Source: Magnolia sinica (lineage: Eukaryota > Streptophyta > Magnoliopsida > Magnoliales > Magnoliaceae). From it: a DNA stretch of 64,000 nt. The notes beneath the pieces are model-generated. The model did not search any database and had not been told where the DNA came from. It saw only the letters and a list, made by a program, of their open reading frames with translations. The stretch covers positions 31,923,001 to 31,987,000 of the forward strand of contig NC_080573.1 of assembly GCF_029962835.1 (NCBI RefSeq). Direction: 5' to 3'. Of the stretch, positions 11,158 through 22,201 are shown piece after piece (the stretch's first letter is position 1; each line of letters starts with the position of its first letter). The translations under genes were made by a program, and so were the position numbers.

Positions 11158-13321
11158 ACCCCATGTAAATTTTGCATGCTTTTGTTATGATAGATGGGAA
11201 GGCTACTTACAGGCACATTTGCCCGCATGGCATGTATATGTGTGTGGTCCAGGTTACATCCTGTGTATGTTGAGGATGGGCAAGTTTGCTTTGGTTGAAA
11301 AAAAAGGGGGCCAGTTTGGTCATTATTGCATTTGTATTTTGAGGATGGACCTTTTGTCATTTCTTTTTCAACTGCCCTTCTCTTGTTGTAGAAGGGTGGG
11401 TCACATATAGGCAGAACAACCATTTTTAGGTAATGACATGACAAAGACCACCTGATGACTAGCTCACATCTTGCACATTTTGGCATATGGCACATGTGCA
11501 ATAGTCATAATAACAATGGTTACTTATTCTCGCTGACACACTCCCTCGCAGCTACAGTGCATTTTCCACTGGAGGATGCGACAGGTATGTAAACGTGAAT
11601 TTCACATGGGAATAAATATACACGCTCATAATGGTGGGGCCTACTTTCTTACAGCTAAAAGTGAATTTCTATAGCTAGGAAACAACCATAGAAACCATAA
11701 AACTAGAACCTTCTTACTAGATGTTGTATCCATGCCAAGAGTTTCTGACTTGCATGGAAAGAACAAAACTATCGGGTGTCTTTTTGGATGAACAATGAAG
11801 CTAAAGATGACCCGAGCAAGGAATGTTGGCATTTTAAACAGCTCGATCCACCATGGGAAAATGGAAGTGCACATAAAAAATTTGTGTATGTAATCAACCT
11901 CTTCCTTCTATTTAGCTTTCGTCTTGCTTGGATTGATCTCTATAGTGTTTGTTCAAAGCACTTAATTATGGTTTTACCTGTAAATGCCTTTCAATCAAGT
12001 AATTGTATTGCCACAATATTTTTTTTCCAGTCCAAGTAACTGTATTGCAAAACAGCATTTAAAATTGAAGAAATGCTACAACTATTTTTTACTTCATATA
12101 TAGTGCATGATTGGCATACCTTAGCTTAAGTAGATTATCCAACACTTTTTATTTCCTTATTATTTATCTTCATTTGTTGTAATAGTTAGAAAAGGTCTAC
12201 TTAATAGAAAAATAGACATCACTATTTCCTTTTCATAATTTGTAAATATTTCCAACATGGTTGCGGCAGTTAAATTTCAAAACTTGTAATGCTTTCGTTA
12301 AGCTTACCTATTTAAAAAAATAAAAAAGAGAAAAGTCATGGCATGTTTTGAATTAAATTGTCTCAAGCATATTGCTAGTCGCAGCTCATGTGCTAGTTTG
12401 GATGGAGCATTGTGCGTGCACGGTGAACCTCTTAGGAAGAGCAAGGTGAACCTCGAAAGAACGAAAAATGGTCCTTGTTACATGTCATAAATTAGAGGTA
12501 GTTGGAGACCTTTCTATTTTTAGTACTTCATCTAGGTAGGCAGGTAAGTTCCTCCTAACTATGTCTTAAGGTAGTGCTAGGGGTTTATTTTGATGTGTTC
12601 TACTTTAACCTAGAAGTGATCTTCTAAGTTCAACACTATGTTTCCTTTTATATTTCAGTTATCTTTGTTAATTCAAAGGAATGTCCAGTTCTATATGTGG
12701 ATGTTTAACCAGTTATAATCTGCTAAAACTTAAAAGGACAATTGCTGCAATGCTGACCTTTGTTTTCTATTTTTTAGTTGGAGTTAGTCACATAGTGAAC
12801 CCAATATTGCAAATGCTTTCTGTTGTTGAACAATGGACGACTAGTTCAAGGTTCTATTTTTGAATGTGTCTATCTTCAAGTCCTGATTTGTCTTCATATT
12901 ATGTAGTGAATATTATATGATGGAAATTGGACCTCATTGTTTTACATTGGGTTTCATTGTAGGCTCGACCGATTGTAAATGAAAATAATGTGGTTTAAGT
13001 GAACAATAGATAAGAACATTTTCTTCTCTTATTTTCTTTTCTTTTTTAGATTTTTGAATTATGATATTTTTAAATTTCCAAGGTATGGATTTTACGTCAA
13101 TTTTGTTCAATATTCTCATGACAAACATTTTGTTTCTACAAATATCGCTCAATTGTTTCTATAAATCGCTTTAGATTGGAATATAAATTAATGTTTTATT
13201 TGTTGCATTTGATTTTTTGAAGTTTAGATTTGATTTTATCTTCCCTCTCGGCTCTCCACCGACTTTTTACATTGAAATTTCTTCACAAAATTGCTTATTG
13301 GACTTTGGTCATTATATTCTT

Positions 13322-13559
13322 CTGCAAAAAGCTTTGATGAAAGAGCACTTCTTGTGGCAACTTTTAAACATTGAAAAGGATATGAAGAAGATGAATGATG
13401 ACCTTGAAGGAGAAAATGAGAACCTTCAAGAGGTTTTAAAGGTACAGGAGGGTTGTGAACTTAAAGCAATTGCTAAGAAGAAAGAACAGGCTGGTTATTT
13501 GAAAGAGGTGATGCAATGCGAAAAGAAGATTGTGAAGAAAAAAGTTGAACTTGATAATA
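13322..13559 (+). pseudogene. SMC1 (cohesin) coiled-coil exon fragment
   Basis: Inside a 151-codon open frame, residues about 36-114 read as SMC1: 'LMKEHFLWQLLNIEKDM', then 'KKKEQAGYLKEVMQCEKKI'. Known: plant SMC1, the cohesin ATPase subunit, has an EHFLWQL.NIE motif followed by KK.EQA.YLKEI...EKKI at the start of its coiled coil. The flanking residues in the same frame do not fit, so the ATG at 13217 is not a real start. The piece is one exon (about 79 residues of a protein of ~1,200) held within CACTA 1. The heptad-rich charged sequence still predicts coiled coil. A divergent residue run in the middle suggests decay without selection. Confidence 0.75.
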
Positions 13560-15141
13560 GGTTCGTTCAACACCAATCATTCGTTTCTACAACCCATTTT
13601 AGCATGTGTTCCCAAAAATCAAGGCGATCCAAATATCTAATGATTCATTCATCTTGGATAATTTTTTTTTAAAGGACAAAAAAAAAAGAATGAGTTCATA
13701 AAGATAAATAAAAGAAAATTATGTTTAATTCAGTTTGCTTACTATTTTCTGAAATAAACGGAGTTCTAGACATTTGGTAACCTATATGTATAGTTTTGAG
13801 TCTAAAAAAGAGTTTTGCTAACTGTAGGTAGACCTTATTGAATGGGCAAGGCCAAAAGTCTAATTGAATGATCTATGAGTAAATTCAGCTAGACATGAGA
13901 GCTCATAAAAGAGGCGGATCCAAGACACAAGTGGGCCATCCACAGGAAATAGTGGTGATTGAATGCCTACCATTGAAACCTTCCTAGGGTCACTGAAGTT
14001 TTAGATCAAGCTAATACTAGGGTCTCAGCTATATAGCTTATCTTGTGAATAAAATTTCTTTTTGCTAGAAAAAAAAAAACAACTAATATTTGTGTTTTCT
14101 GTTCATCTTGTGGGAATAACCATATGAACAATTCCATGACATAAACATCATGGTGGGCGCAAGGAAGTTTCCAAATGTGTGTTTTGGGTCCCACTATTGT
14201 GTCTTGTGGTGATAGAGTTTTGGATTTTACTTCATTTTTGGTAAGGACAACCATAGCTTGCTATGGTGCAGCTCACATGAGATTTGAATATGCTTAAGTT
14301 TTGGAATCATGCCCTAAAATGAACTTTCAAAATGGATAAACAGTGTGGATTTAAGAAACATGCATCCGGTTGGCCTGTAGTTAGGGATAGAGCTGTACAC
14401 GTCGGCTAGACTTTCCTTTACATTGCTTTCATCACTTTATTAGTGAAGCTTTCTACTAAGGATACTCATGTGAACAAAATAGATTCCTACTATTGGTTAG
14501 ATGTGTCAACATGGGACATGCAACATCTGAGATGTTCATTCGATAAGCTACATTGTATGATGTCCCTAAAATTGGCCCGCGTGCAGGCATCTCTTCCAAA
14601 AAACTTGTGGTTAAAATATTGGCCAGTGGTCCACATTCCACCTACATCATGTTCCAGTTGATGAGAGGACTAGCTGATTTATGGGCCATAGTATATGCAA
14701 CCTGCATGTTGATATGCCTAGATGTTGAACACATTCCATGATTGTATGTTTAACTGTGAGTAGGATTCTCGTCCTACATACACATTTCATGTACTTTTTT
14801 CTTTTTAAAATTCAGATGTAGATTTGTCCATAATTTTTTTTTTTTTAAAATAAAAATTGTCCGATGGTATTTTGTAAAATCACACGGAATTGAAATGTTA
14901 CCCTTTTTGAATAAGCATGTTTGTATTATGTACACCAATGAGAATTTTAGTTGTAGAGAATGTTTGTCCATTGTGGACACGTGCCTCAATCTCTCATTGT
15001 CCATTCATTGGATAATGAATATCCTATGAGAATAATTGGATTATGAAGACTTTGTTCTCATTCACATTTGGTCAAACATATGTAGAATTCCACATATGTA
15101 GGGACTAATGTATTTATTCAACTTGTGATAAGAATACAAAC

Positions 15142-15336
15142 ATGGATAAGAGTTGGATACAAATTAGAAATAGGGCTTCGAAAGAGTATATAGAAGGAAT
15201 CAAGGAGTTCATGAAGGTAGCAAGACGTCATATAAGTGGACTTAATAGCACCCGATGTTCGACCGGCTCAGTTGGAGGAAATGTTACATACCCTCATATC
15301 ACAACAACCCCAATCACATCCTCAGTAATAAGTTGA
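15142..15336 (+). pseudogene. CACTA transposase, N-terminal Transpos_assoc exon only
   Basis: The 64-codon frame begins 'MDKSWIQIRNRASKEYIEG' and continues 'FMKVARRHISGLNSTRC'. Known: plant CACTA (TNP2/TNPD) transposases begin with the Transposase-associated domain (PF13963), M-D-x-S-W...S.EY..G...F...A...., ending in a Cys cluster RCPC..C. Here the cluster is cut after its first Cys. The frame then continues into unrelated sequence to a stop, so the entire catalytic (TNP2/DDE) part is gone. The ATG is the natural start of the family. The fragment shows that CACTA 1 derives from an autonomous rightward-reading element by internal deletion. Confidence 0.75.
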
Positions 15337-15639
15337 ATGTCATATTTAAATTATGTAAGTAGTATAAAATAGTCATTAATAATATTTTATTTTAATAATT
15401 TTGTATATTTTTGTATAGATTAGTGTTATCTTCCCAGGCACACCATATTATTGATGACGCACATTTTTTTTATATTCATTTTTATTGGACAATTTGGACA
15501 TGTGTATTTTTTTATGTTCTAGATAATTATAAATTTAATTTAATTATTTTTATATTTCAATGGATGATGATCAATATTGATGAATACAGGTTATTTGTTC
15601 GATTAACTTGGTTCAAACAAAAAATATTGATGCAATTTT

Positions 15640-16790
15640 GTGATATGTAATGGTGACGTGTTAGCTCATCGCTAATATTTTTTGATAAGTTGTTAGGTCA
15701 TGACAAATAATTAACTCATTAACAACGACTTATTGTTTTTGTCACTAAATAGAATTTATGACATTGTATTTGTGATATAATTGACGACAATCAACACTAA
15801 TCCCCACAAAGGCTTTTGCGACGACTTTATGATTTCTTTAGTAATAAGTGGACTCGTCGCAAAATGTTTTTATTCGAGAGGAGTTTTATGTTTTGCAATA
15901 TTTTACGATATGTAATGGCAACGTGTAAACTTGTCACAAATAAGCTATATTTAGTGACAATTTATTAAGTCATCGCAAATAATTAGTATTTGCAACAAAA
16001 TTGGTGACAAGCAACACTTATCACAAAAAAGCTTTTGCGACAAGTGTGAGCTTATTAGCGACGATGAGGACTTGTCGCAAAACGTCTTTATTCGCGACGA
16101 GTCTCATATTTAGCGACGTTTTTTGATATACAATGGCGACGTGTAAACTCGTTGCAAACAAGCTATATTTAGCGATGATGTATTAAGTCGTCGCAAATAA
16201 TTATTATTTGCAACAAAATTGGCAACAAGTAACACTCGCTGTAAAAAACTTTTTGTGACAAATTTAGTTTTGTTAGTGACGATGAGGACTCATCGCAACA
16301 CTCATTATTTTCGACGAGTCTTATGGTTAGTGACATTTTACGATATGTAATGGCGACGTGTAAACTTGTCGCAAATAAGCTTTATTTAGTGACAATGTAT
16401 TAAGTCGTCGCAAATAATTATTATTTACAACAAAATTGGCGACAAGCAACACTCGCTACAAAAAGTTTTTGTGATAAATTTGGATTTTAACGATGATGAG
16501 GATTCATCGTGACACGTCTTTATTCACGACGAGTCTTATTTTTAGCAACGTTATACGATATGCAATGGCGACTTGTCAACTCGTCGCTAATTAACTGTAT
16601 TTTACGATAAGTTATTAGGTCACCACAAATAGTTGAGTTATTGGTGACAAGTTACCACTTTCGTTGCTAAATAGAATTAGTGACGCCGTATTTACATCAA
16701 ACGTGGCGACGAGCAACACTCGTTGCTAAAAGTTTTTAGTGACAAGTTTGGAGTTTTTAGCAATGAGTTGACTTGTCGCGAAAAGACTAA
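15640..16790. repeat. Right subterminal tandem array of CACTA 1 (about 216-bp unit)
   Basis: The landmark 'cgatatgtaatggcgacgtg' and variants recur near 15645, 15908, 16127, 16343 and 16558. Spacings are about 215-220 bp with one longer at 263. Units contain many 'gcgacga / tcgtcgc' motifs like the left end but are a different repeat from the 318-bp left unit. These are the transposase-binding-type subterminal repeats of the right terminus. Confidence 0.8.
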
Positions 16791-16904
16791 ATTGTTGTAG
16801 TGGTATAAGCTTATAAAAAGTTTAGAGGATGGTGTAAGTGTATGCACAAGACAAGTGCCAAGTATGTAATATCAAAGTAATGCAGAAACATGCCGGTAAG
16901 TCCA

Positions 16905-17068
16905 TGAATACTATCAACCGTACCAAGGCTATGAAACGCAAGGCATGAATGCTATCAGCCATACCAAGGCCATGCGATGCAAGGCATGAATGTTATCGGC
17001 CATACCAAGGCTATGCGATGCAAGGTATGAATGCTGTCAGCCATACCAAGGTTATGCAATACAAGGCC
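16905..17068 (+). repeat. 41-bp tandem repeat, four units
   Basis: Units begin tgaat(g/a)ct.tca.cc at 16905, 16946, 16987 and 17028, exactly 41 bp apart, each containing 'cataccaaggc.atgcgatgc'. The related solo LTR (around 25715-25790, inverted) has only about two units, so this array is variable within LTR family R. Confidence 0.9.
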
Positions 17069-19328
17069 TATGTGACCAATGTTATATGCAAGATGAAACT
17101 CAAGCATACCAATCCTTATCTGAATCTACATAACAATACAACTCATCTCTGGATATCACCAGGGTCCAGTACACTCTACACCAGATCGCCTCCCACTAGA
17201 CGCGCAACCATGCAAGTGGAAGAGACCACACTATCCACATGACCAGTAGTCGGCCAATATCTACCCGACACGTCGATAGTGGACCCATTTATGAGCTGAT
17301 CAAACTCAGCCTAGCTATGCACATTACCCTCGGGCAGATAAGGCCACACCCCCTTCCAACCGACTACGATACAGTGGGAGATACAGTCTAACGGTATACG
17401 GCCTTCGTGCACTCATGTATCTACTCAGTCTCAACGTTGGAGCAACCTCCTGGTACCATAAGGATTTAGGGATTTTCAACCAAGGACGCCCTTGCGCCCC
17501 AGTGCTAGAACCAAAATATTTCCAGTATCCAATTCTGTCATCTGCGATATGCCTGCAGAGGCTACAACCCTAATGTCACTAGGGCGTACAGCGATCATAT
17601 TATACAATACAAGATGCATGAGTCATACTTTCCAGTCATACATCAATCCTGCGCGTACCACGCGCTCATGTGGGGCAACTCCATCTATCACGGAGTCTCA
17701 TAAACAATCCACCTAATGGCATATGCTATGATCAATTACTCCTCATATCAAGCATACATATGATGCGTATGGGCATGTATCACGATGTTATGCTAGTAGA
17801 AACTCAGTGTGTCCTACTAGACTAAGTATACTAGCATGATTATCAAATATAGCAGGCGATGATCGGCCTTAACCGGTATGTTACTTACAAGAGTAGGGAC
17901 TGAACGATACGCCCCTTTAAACATATAGAAGTCTATATCGAATGGTCCATGTTAGACTATCATAACCTACTCTAGGTACTGGCATATCATATGTCCTAAG
18001 GTAGGGTCCACTGTAAGGACTGTGGGTCTAACTCATGCATTAAGGTAGTTTCCACTGTTAGCAAATGGGGTATAAGGGTAGGATACATCTCTTGTGGGGA
18101 GTAAAGTAGGTATACAACAAGTTGAGTTCACAGGGTGAGCTAATCGGGTGAACAAGTGGGCTTTCTCAATATCTTATCATGAATAAACTGGGGTTCCTTA
18201 TGGGGCCCGATACATATACAAAGTGGGCTTGGTGGAGTTTATACAACTAGGACTATGTGTCCTTTTAACGGATTGGGTAGCCCACTTAACTCCTAAGTGG
18301 ACCTTGGGTATGGTCACTAAACTTAGGCAAAACATGAATCTAGGTGGGTCGCATTTCTATGGAAGGCCTGGTATGAACATAATATGGGCTCCAAGGTTTG
18401 GACAATCCTACAGGGCATGGTGAAAAGGTACTAGCATCAATAGGGACCCAACGGTTTGGGTTAGCCCAATAAGAGAAGGTGGTCACCTCTACATCAATGA
18501 GGGCCAAATGATTTGGGTTAGCCTAAAAAGAAAGAAAGATAGTACTAACATTAATGGGGCGTAATGATTTGGGATAGCCCAATAGAGGGAAATGAGTTGA
18601 AAATTGGGTATCACATTGGGCCCTACAAGGTATGGTTTTCAATTGTGGACATTTAACCACCACTATTCCTATGATGCAGTCCACTTGGGATTTGAATCTA
18701 ACTCTCAATGGGGCCCACGAACCTAACAACAACTGGAGAAGGGATGGATAGTGTGCATGTAGCACATACATAATGGTGGGCTTCATGAGATAGCCCATCC
18801 TCATGGGGGCCCAACAGTTTGGGTTAGCCCACTAGGGTATCGGTGGACATGGGCTTAACAATGGGCCTTAGGAAAGTTTACAATGGTGGACATTTCCATT
18901 GTCTTAAGGTGCGGTCTATTTAGGATAGAAATCAGAATCATAGCGGGACCCTCGGCCCTCTAAATATCTAGAAAATAGATGGACAGAGTGTGCACATCGC
19001 TCATGCATGGTGGGCCTCACACATCATAATTGGGCCCTCCACATTACAATGGTCTTACACATCACAATGGGCCTCATATATATCACAATGGACCTCACAC
19101 ACGGGCCTCATATACATTACAATGGGCCTCATCATATGGGCCTCATGTACATCACATTGGGCCTATGAGGCAGCCCATGATTTAGTAAAAATGGATAGGC
19201 AGCAAATGTGTTCAACAAGGTGGGCCCTGCACATGCAGTAAGTGGGTCCACGTGAGTGGCCCACCACAGTTTGAATCAAACTGATATTTGCATTTCCTTT
19301 ATCCAGGCCTATCTTAATGGACAGGCAG

Positions 19329-19958
19329 TGTGACGCCCTGTCACTGTGGCCACATGTGGGCGGGCACACATGGGCGGGCGCACATGTGGGCGGGCCGCAA
19401 GATAGTTGGCAGGCTACTGTGTGGCTGGCAGGCTACTGTACACACAGTGAAGGGAAAACTTTGTCCCACATCGGAAGTGTCATCTGAAGTAATGGTAGTT
19501 ATATGTGGAGTTGTCACCCTATACTACATGAGGCCTTTTAGGGAGTTCCCCAAGAACAAAACCGTGAGGCTTGTGCCCAGAGCGGACAATATCATACAGT
19601 GTGGGCGTGGGTTGTTACAAATGGTATCAGAGCTGAGGACGGCTCTGCCTTCGGTGGGGGATATTGTGACGCCCCGTCACTGTGGCCACATGTGGGCGGG
19701 CGCAATATGGGCGGGCCCCAAGATGGCTAGCAGGCTACTGTGTGGGTGACAGGTTACTGTGCTGGTAGGCTACTGTGCACACAGTGAAGGTGAAACTTTG
19801 TCCCACATCGGAAGTGTTGTCTAAAGTAATGGTAGTTATATGTGGAGTTGTCATCCTATACTACATGAGGCCTTTTAGCAGAGTTCCCTAAGAATAAAAC
19901 CATGCAGGCTGTGCCCAGAGTGGACAAATATCACACAGTGTGGGTGTGGGCTGTTACA
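19329..19958 (+). mobile_element. TRIM-type miniature LTR retrotransposon, complete, with target duplication
   Basis: LTR 1 (19329-19619, 291 bp) and LTR 2 (19665-19958, 294 bp) both start TGTGACGCCC and end GTTACA, and are near-identical apart from small gains. They are separated by only 45 bp. Perfect 5-bp target duplications, ggcag, flank the element (19324-19328 and 19959-19963). There is no coding capacity, so it must have been mobilised by enzymes of another LTR element. The open frame of 139 codons that crosses it is an artefact. It lies inside solo LTR R copy 1 and is younger than it. Confidence 0.93.
19620..19664 (+). promoter_or_regulatory. TRIM internal domain: primer-binding site and polypurine tract
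   Basis: Two bases after LTR 1 comes TGGTATCAGAGC (19622-19633), the standard plant retrotransposon primer-binding site complementary to the 3' end of initiator tRNA-Met. A G-rich tract, cggtgggggatat (19652-19664), abuts LTR 2 and serves as polypurine tract. Nothing else fits in the 45 bp, so packaging or other signals, if any, must lie in the LTRs. Confidence 0.9.
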
Positions 19959-19969
19959 GGCAGCGCGGA

Positions 19970-20720
19970 TACATCATACATAATGGTGGGCTGCAAAAGT
20001 GGACGACATAGATATACAACACATACAACACATACATCACATCAGGGCCCCATCACTAGACAGTCTGGATATACAACGCACACATCATAGTGGACCCCAC
20101 CATCCAGTAAAATGGACGGACAGTGGGAATAAAACATATCTATCAAGGTGGGTCTCACTGTCCAGGGATGGACGATGAGGATTGAACACATACATCACAG
20201 CGGGTCCCACTGTCTAGGGGTCTAGATGGTGTGGACAATACATATAGTCGAGGTGGGTCCTACATCCTAGCTGGACGGATGGACGGTGTGAATACCACAC
20301 TTGCACAATGGTGGAGTCCCACCGTCCAGCAGCTGGACGGTGAGGATGAAACCCATACATTAGGGTAGGGCCCCATTGTCTAAGGTCTGGACGGTGCAAG
20401 GATAAAACAAATGTATCACGAGGGGCCCCACCGTCCAGGATCTGGATGGTGAGGATATACATTATCAAGGTGGGTCCACGTGGTGGCCCACCAAAGTTCT
20501 GGATTAGCTGATTTTTGTGCCTTGCCTCTTCAGCAGTGCCTGCTATTGGACGGTGCAGATACAATACATAAATCATGGTCGGTCCACACGTGTGGATGGT
20601 GGATAAAACACTTACATCAAGTGGTCCCACGTGTGGACAGTGTGGGTATAAAACACATCGTCCAGATGGCCCCACATCCAGGCCCTGGACGGATGGCGTG
20701 CATGCTATGGTGCGGTTAAC
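19970..20720. repeat. Degenerate tandem array, 'gtgggtcccac..gtccaggtctggacggtgaggat' units
   Basis: Roughly 50-60-bp units alternating 'cacatacatca(t/c)..tgggtcccac' with 'ctggacggtg.ggata', strongly diverged, inside solo LTR R copy 1. The long minus-strand frame (20214-20675) and plus-strand frames here are low-complexity by-products. Confidence 0.7.
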
Positions 20721-20864
20721 GAATCAAGCTGACATTTGCATTTTCTCTTCGTTTAGGCCCACCCGAAAACGGGCAGCAAGGTGGGCCCTGGTTGGATAGC
20801 GGTGTGGCCCACTAAATGGACAGCATGGGTAAAATTGCATCATCATAGGTGGGCCATCATACAA

Positions 20865-20869
<5 letters not shown>

Positions 20870-20926
<57 letters not shown>
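20870..20926. repeat. (GA)n microsatellite
   Basis: About 28 uninterrupted ga units within solo LTR R copy 1. Confidence 0.97.
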
Positions 20927-20927
<1 letters not shown>

Positions 20928-21909
20928 GTGTAGTGGAGGAGCTCCACCTCTAGCAATTATAATGCATACATCAAATGGGTCTCATCGAATGTGGGCCCTC
21001 AAATCATAAAAAATCAACGGTGGAAATCCCTTTTCCACCAATCAAATGCAAGGTCTAGATGACCTTCAAGCAATAGGAAAATAAACATCATGATGGGGTC
21101 CATGGAGAATGGCCCTATCATAGGATGAACATATGGATCATGGTGGGCCATTGACCACACTTAGGGTCCAAAGTGAGATCCATACCATCAATCGGTAAGC
21201 TCCACTTGACCCATCATAAAAAATCACAATCTAATCCTATTAATGCCCACTGATTCCACTTCTTCTTGGTTCCTTGGAATGCTAAGCTCCTTGGCTCTCC
21301 TTTTGATGGTGGATGATGAAGTTTGAAGGGTTGAGATGAGAGATTAGGGGTAGGAAGCGGGCCTTGATCTTGGGTTCTTTCTCTCCTTAGAATTTTCTCT
21401 CTTAGTTGCTCGGAATTTTGGCAGAGAAATGAGAGAGGGATGGAGTGAAATGGTGTTGTGTAAAGAGAGATGAGATGAGAGGTATGAGTGTGTAAGGAGA
21501 GATGACATGAGAGTTGACTTTGGGAATGGGAGAGGTATGGGTTCCCATGCTTTGTTGGTAAGATAAGGATGGGCTAGATATGGGTTGTACTTGACTAATG
21601 CTTGATTGATTAATGTGATAAATTGGGTAGAGATTCTCTCAAGATTCGAAATGCGCGACATTTCTTTGAAATATACGTGGGCCCACAACTCCTAGTATGG
21701 GCGTCGCATTGGTGCGCTAGATGTGGCATTGGAACCGCAACGACGGCGCGATCGCTAGGGTGTAAGTCTCGAGTTGAGTCGACTCAGATTTATGGGATGC
21801 GACTTAGGGTCATGCACAAATACTTACTATAGGTTGCGGGTCACCGGAATTCGATAGGGAGGATCACGAAAGTCTAAGGAATGGTACGGTCTAGGATACG
21901 GGCCTTACA

Positions 21910-22201
21910 TTTTTTTAGGGAAGGCACAAAGTAACTCATTTTTGGAGGAAGAACCCCATACTCTCGTTATCACCTTATCATTATTAAATTATGGGAGTAG
22001 CCGAGTAACAGACTGATCTTTTCAGAATCTGATCATATACGTATATGCTTATTTCATAGCTAGGGTCGAAGTTGATCGGGTTTGGATGAAACCGCTATAT
22101 TGATTTTGGCATATACGAGTACACTGCACGTACGAGAAAGTAAACCCAAGTGTTAACAAAGTGAGTTGTCCAAAATTCATGGAAAATATCAGCTGGTTGT
22201 G
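21910..22201. other. Spacer between two inverted solo LTRs
   Basis: This 292-bp stretch separates the converging solo LTRs. It begins with the ttttt target copy of copy 1 and ends with the ttgtg target copy of copy 2 (22197-22201). No coding or repeat signature was recognised; it is probably the DNA both elements landed in. Confidence 0.6.

Larger units (their letters stand above)
10038..14870 (+). other. CACTA 1 cargo region: host-gene-like DNA and repeat debris
   Basis: Starts with a CT-rich, 5'-UTR-like stretch (10060-10180). It then holds short exon-like open pieces (10353, 11091, 13322) separated by T-rich, intron-like sequence. A MITE-like remnant (about 13870-14390) has 'aaccttcctagggtcac' and 'catcatggtgggcgc'. 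An open stretch at 11776-11880 ('DDPSKECWHFKQLDPPWENG') looks coding-like, but I do not recognise it. Overall this resembles transduplicated gene DNA of a Pack-type element rather than a functional locus. Confidence 0.5.
5267..16802 (+). mobile_element. CACTA (En/Spm-like) transposon 1, non-autonomous, gene-carrying
   Basis: The left end is CACTACAATAAATAAGAC and the right end reads, in reverse complement, CACTACAACAATTTAGTC. Three-base target copies are gca (5264-5266) and gta (16803-16805). The flanks rejoin perfectly into the related solo LTR at 22202-26248, whose uninterrupted site is at about 25887-25889 (minus). Both ends carry dense 'gcgacga/tcgtcgc' subterminal repeats, typical of CACTA transposase-binding regions. 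Only the first exon of the transposase survives (15142). The 11,536-bp body otherwise holds minisatellites, two MITEs and host-gene-like exon fragments (10353, 11091, 13322). It cannot move without a transposase supplied from elsewhere. Confidence 0.9.
4925..21909 (+). mobile_element. Solo LTR (family R, copy 1), interrupted by a CACTA and a TRIM
   Basis: The copy starts TATCACACCCCAAACTCGG and ends GGGCCTTACA. It is homologous along its length to the reverse complement of 22202-26248, where the ends are TGTCACGCCCC..GGGTCTTACA, so its first TG has decayed to TA. Flanks are ttttc (4920-4924) and ttttt (21910-21914), a 4/5-matching target duplication. No internal retroviral domain or second LTR adjoins it, so it is a solo LTR. 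Subtracting the CACTA (5267-16802 plus 3 bp) and the TRIM (19329-19958 plus 5 bp) leaves about 4.8 kb. Visible matching blocks include 4925-5266 with 25880-26248, 16803-17750 with 25020-25880, and 20980-21230 with 22880-23180 (all inverted). Confidence 0.85.

Noticed and set aside
13217..13321. ATG start for the SMC1-like frame
   Set aside because: The first ~35 residues do not resemble SMC1 and probably come from intron sequence left of the exon.
19622..19633. tRNA gene signal
   Set aside because: It is a primer-binding site complementary to tRNA-Met, not a tRNA gene; no cloverleaf-capable sequence was recognised elsewhere in the window.
19330..19749. Open frame of 139 codons
   Set aside because: It runs across LTR 1, the 45-bp interior and part of LTR 2 of the TRIM, so it is not a gene.
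20214..20675. 153-codon minus-strand frame
   Set aside because: Lies wholly in a degenerate tandem array inside a solo LTR; peptide is repetitive and without a domain.
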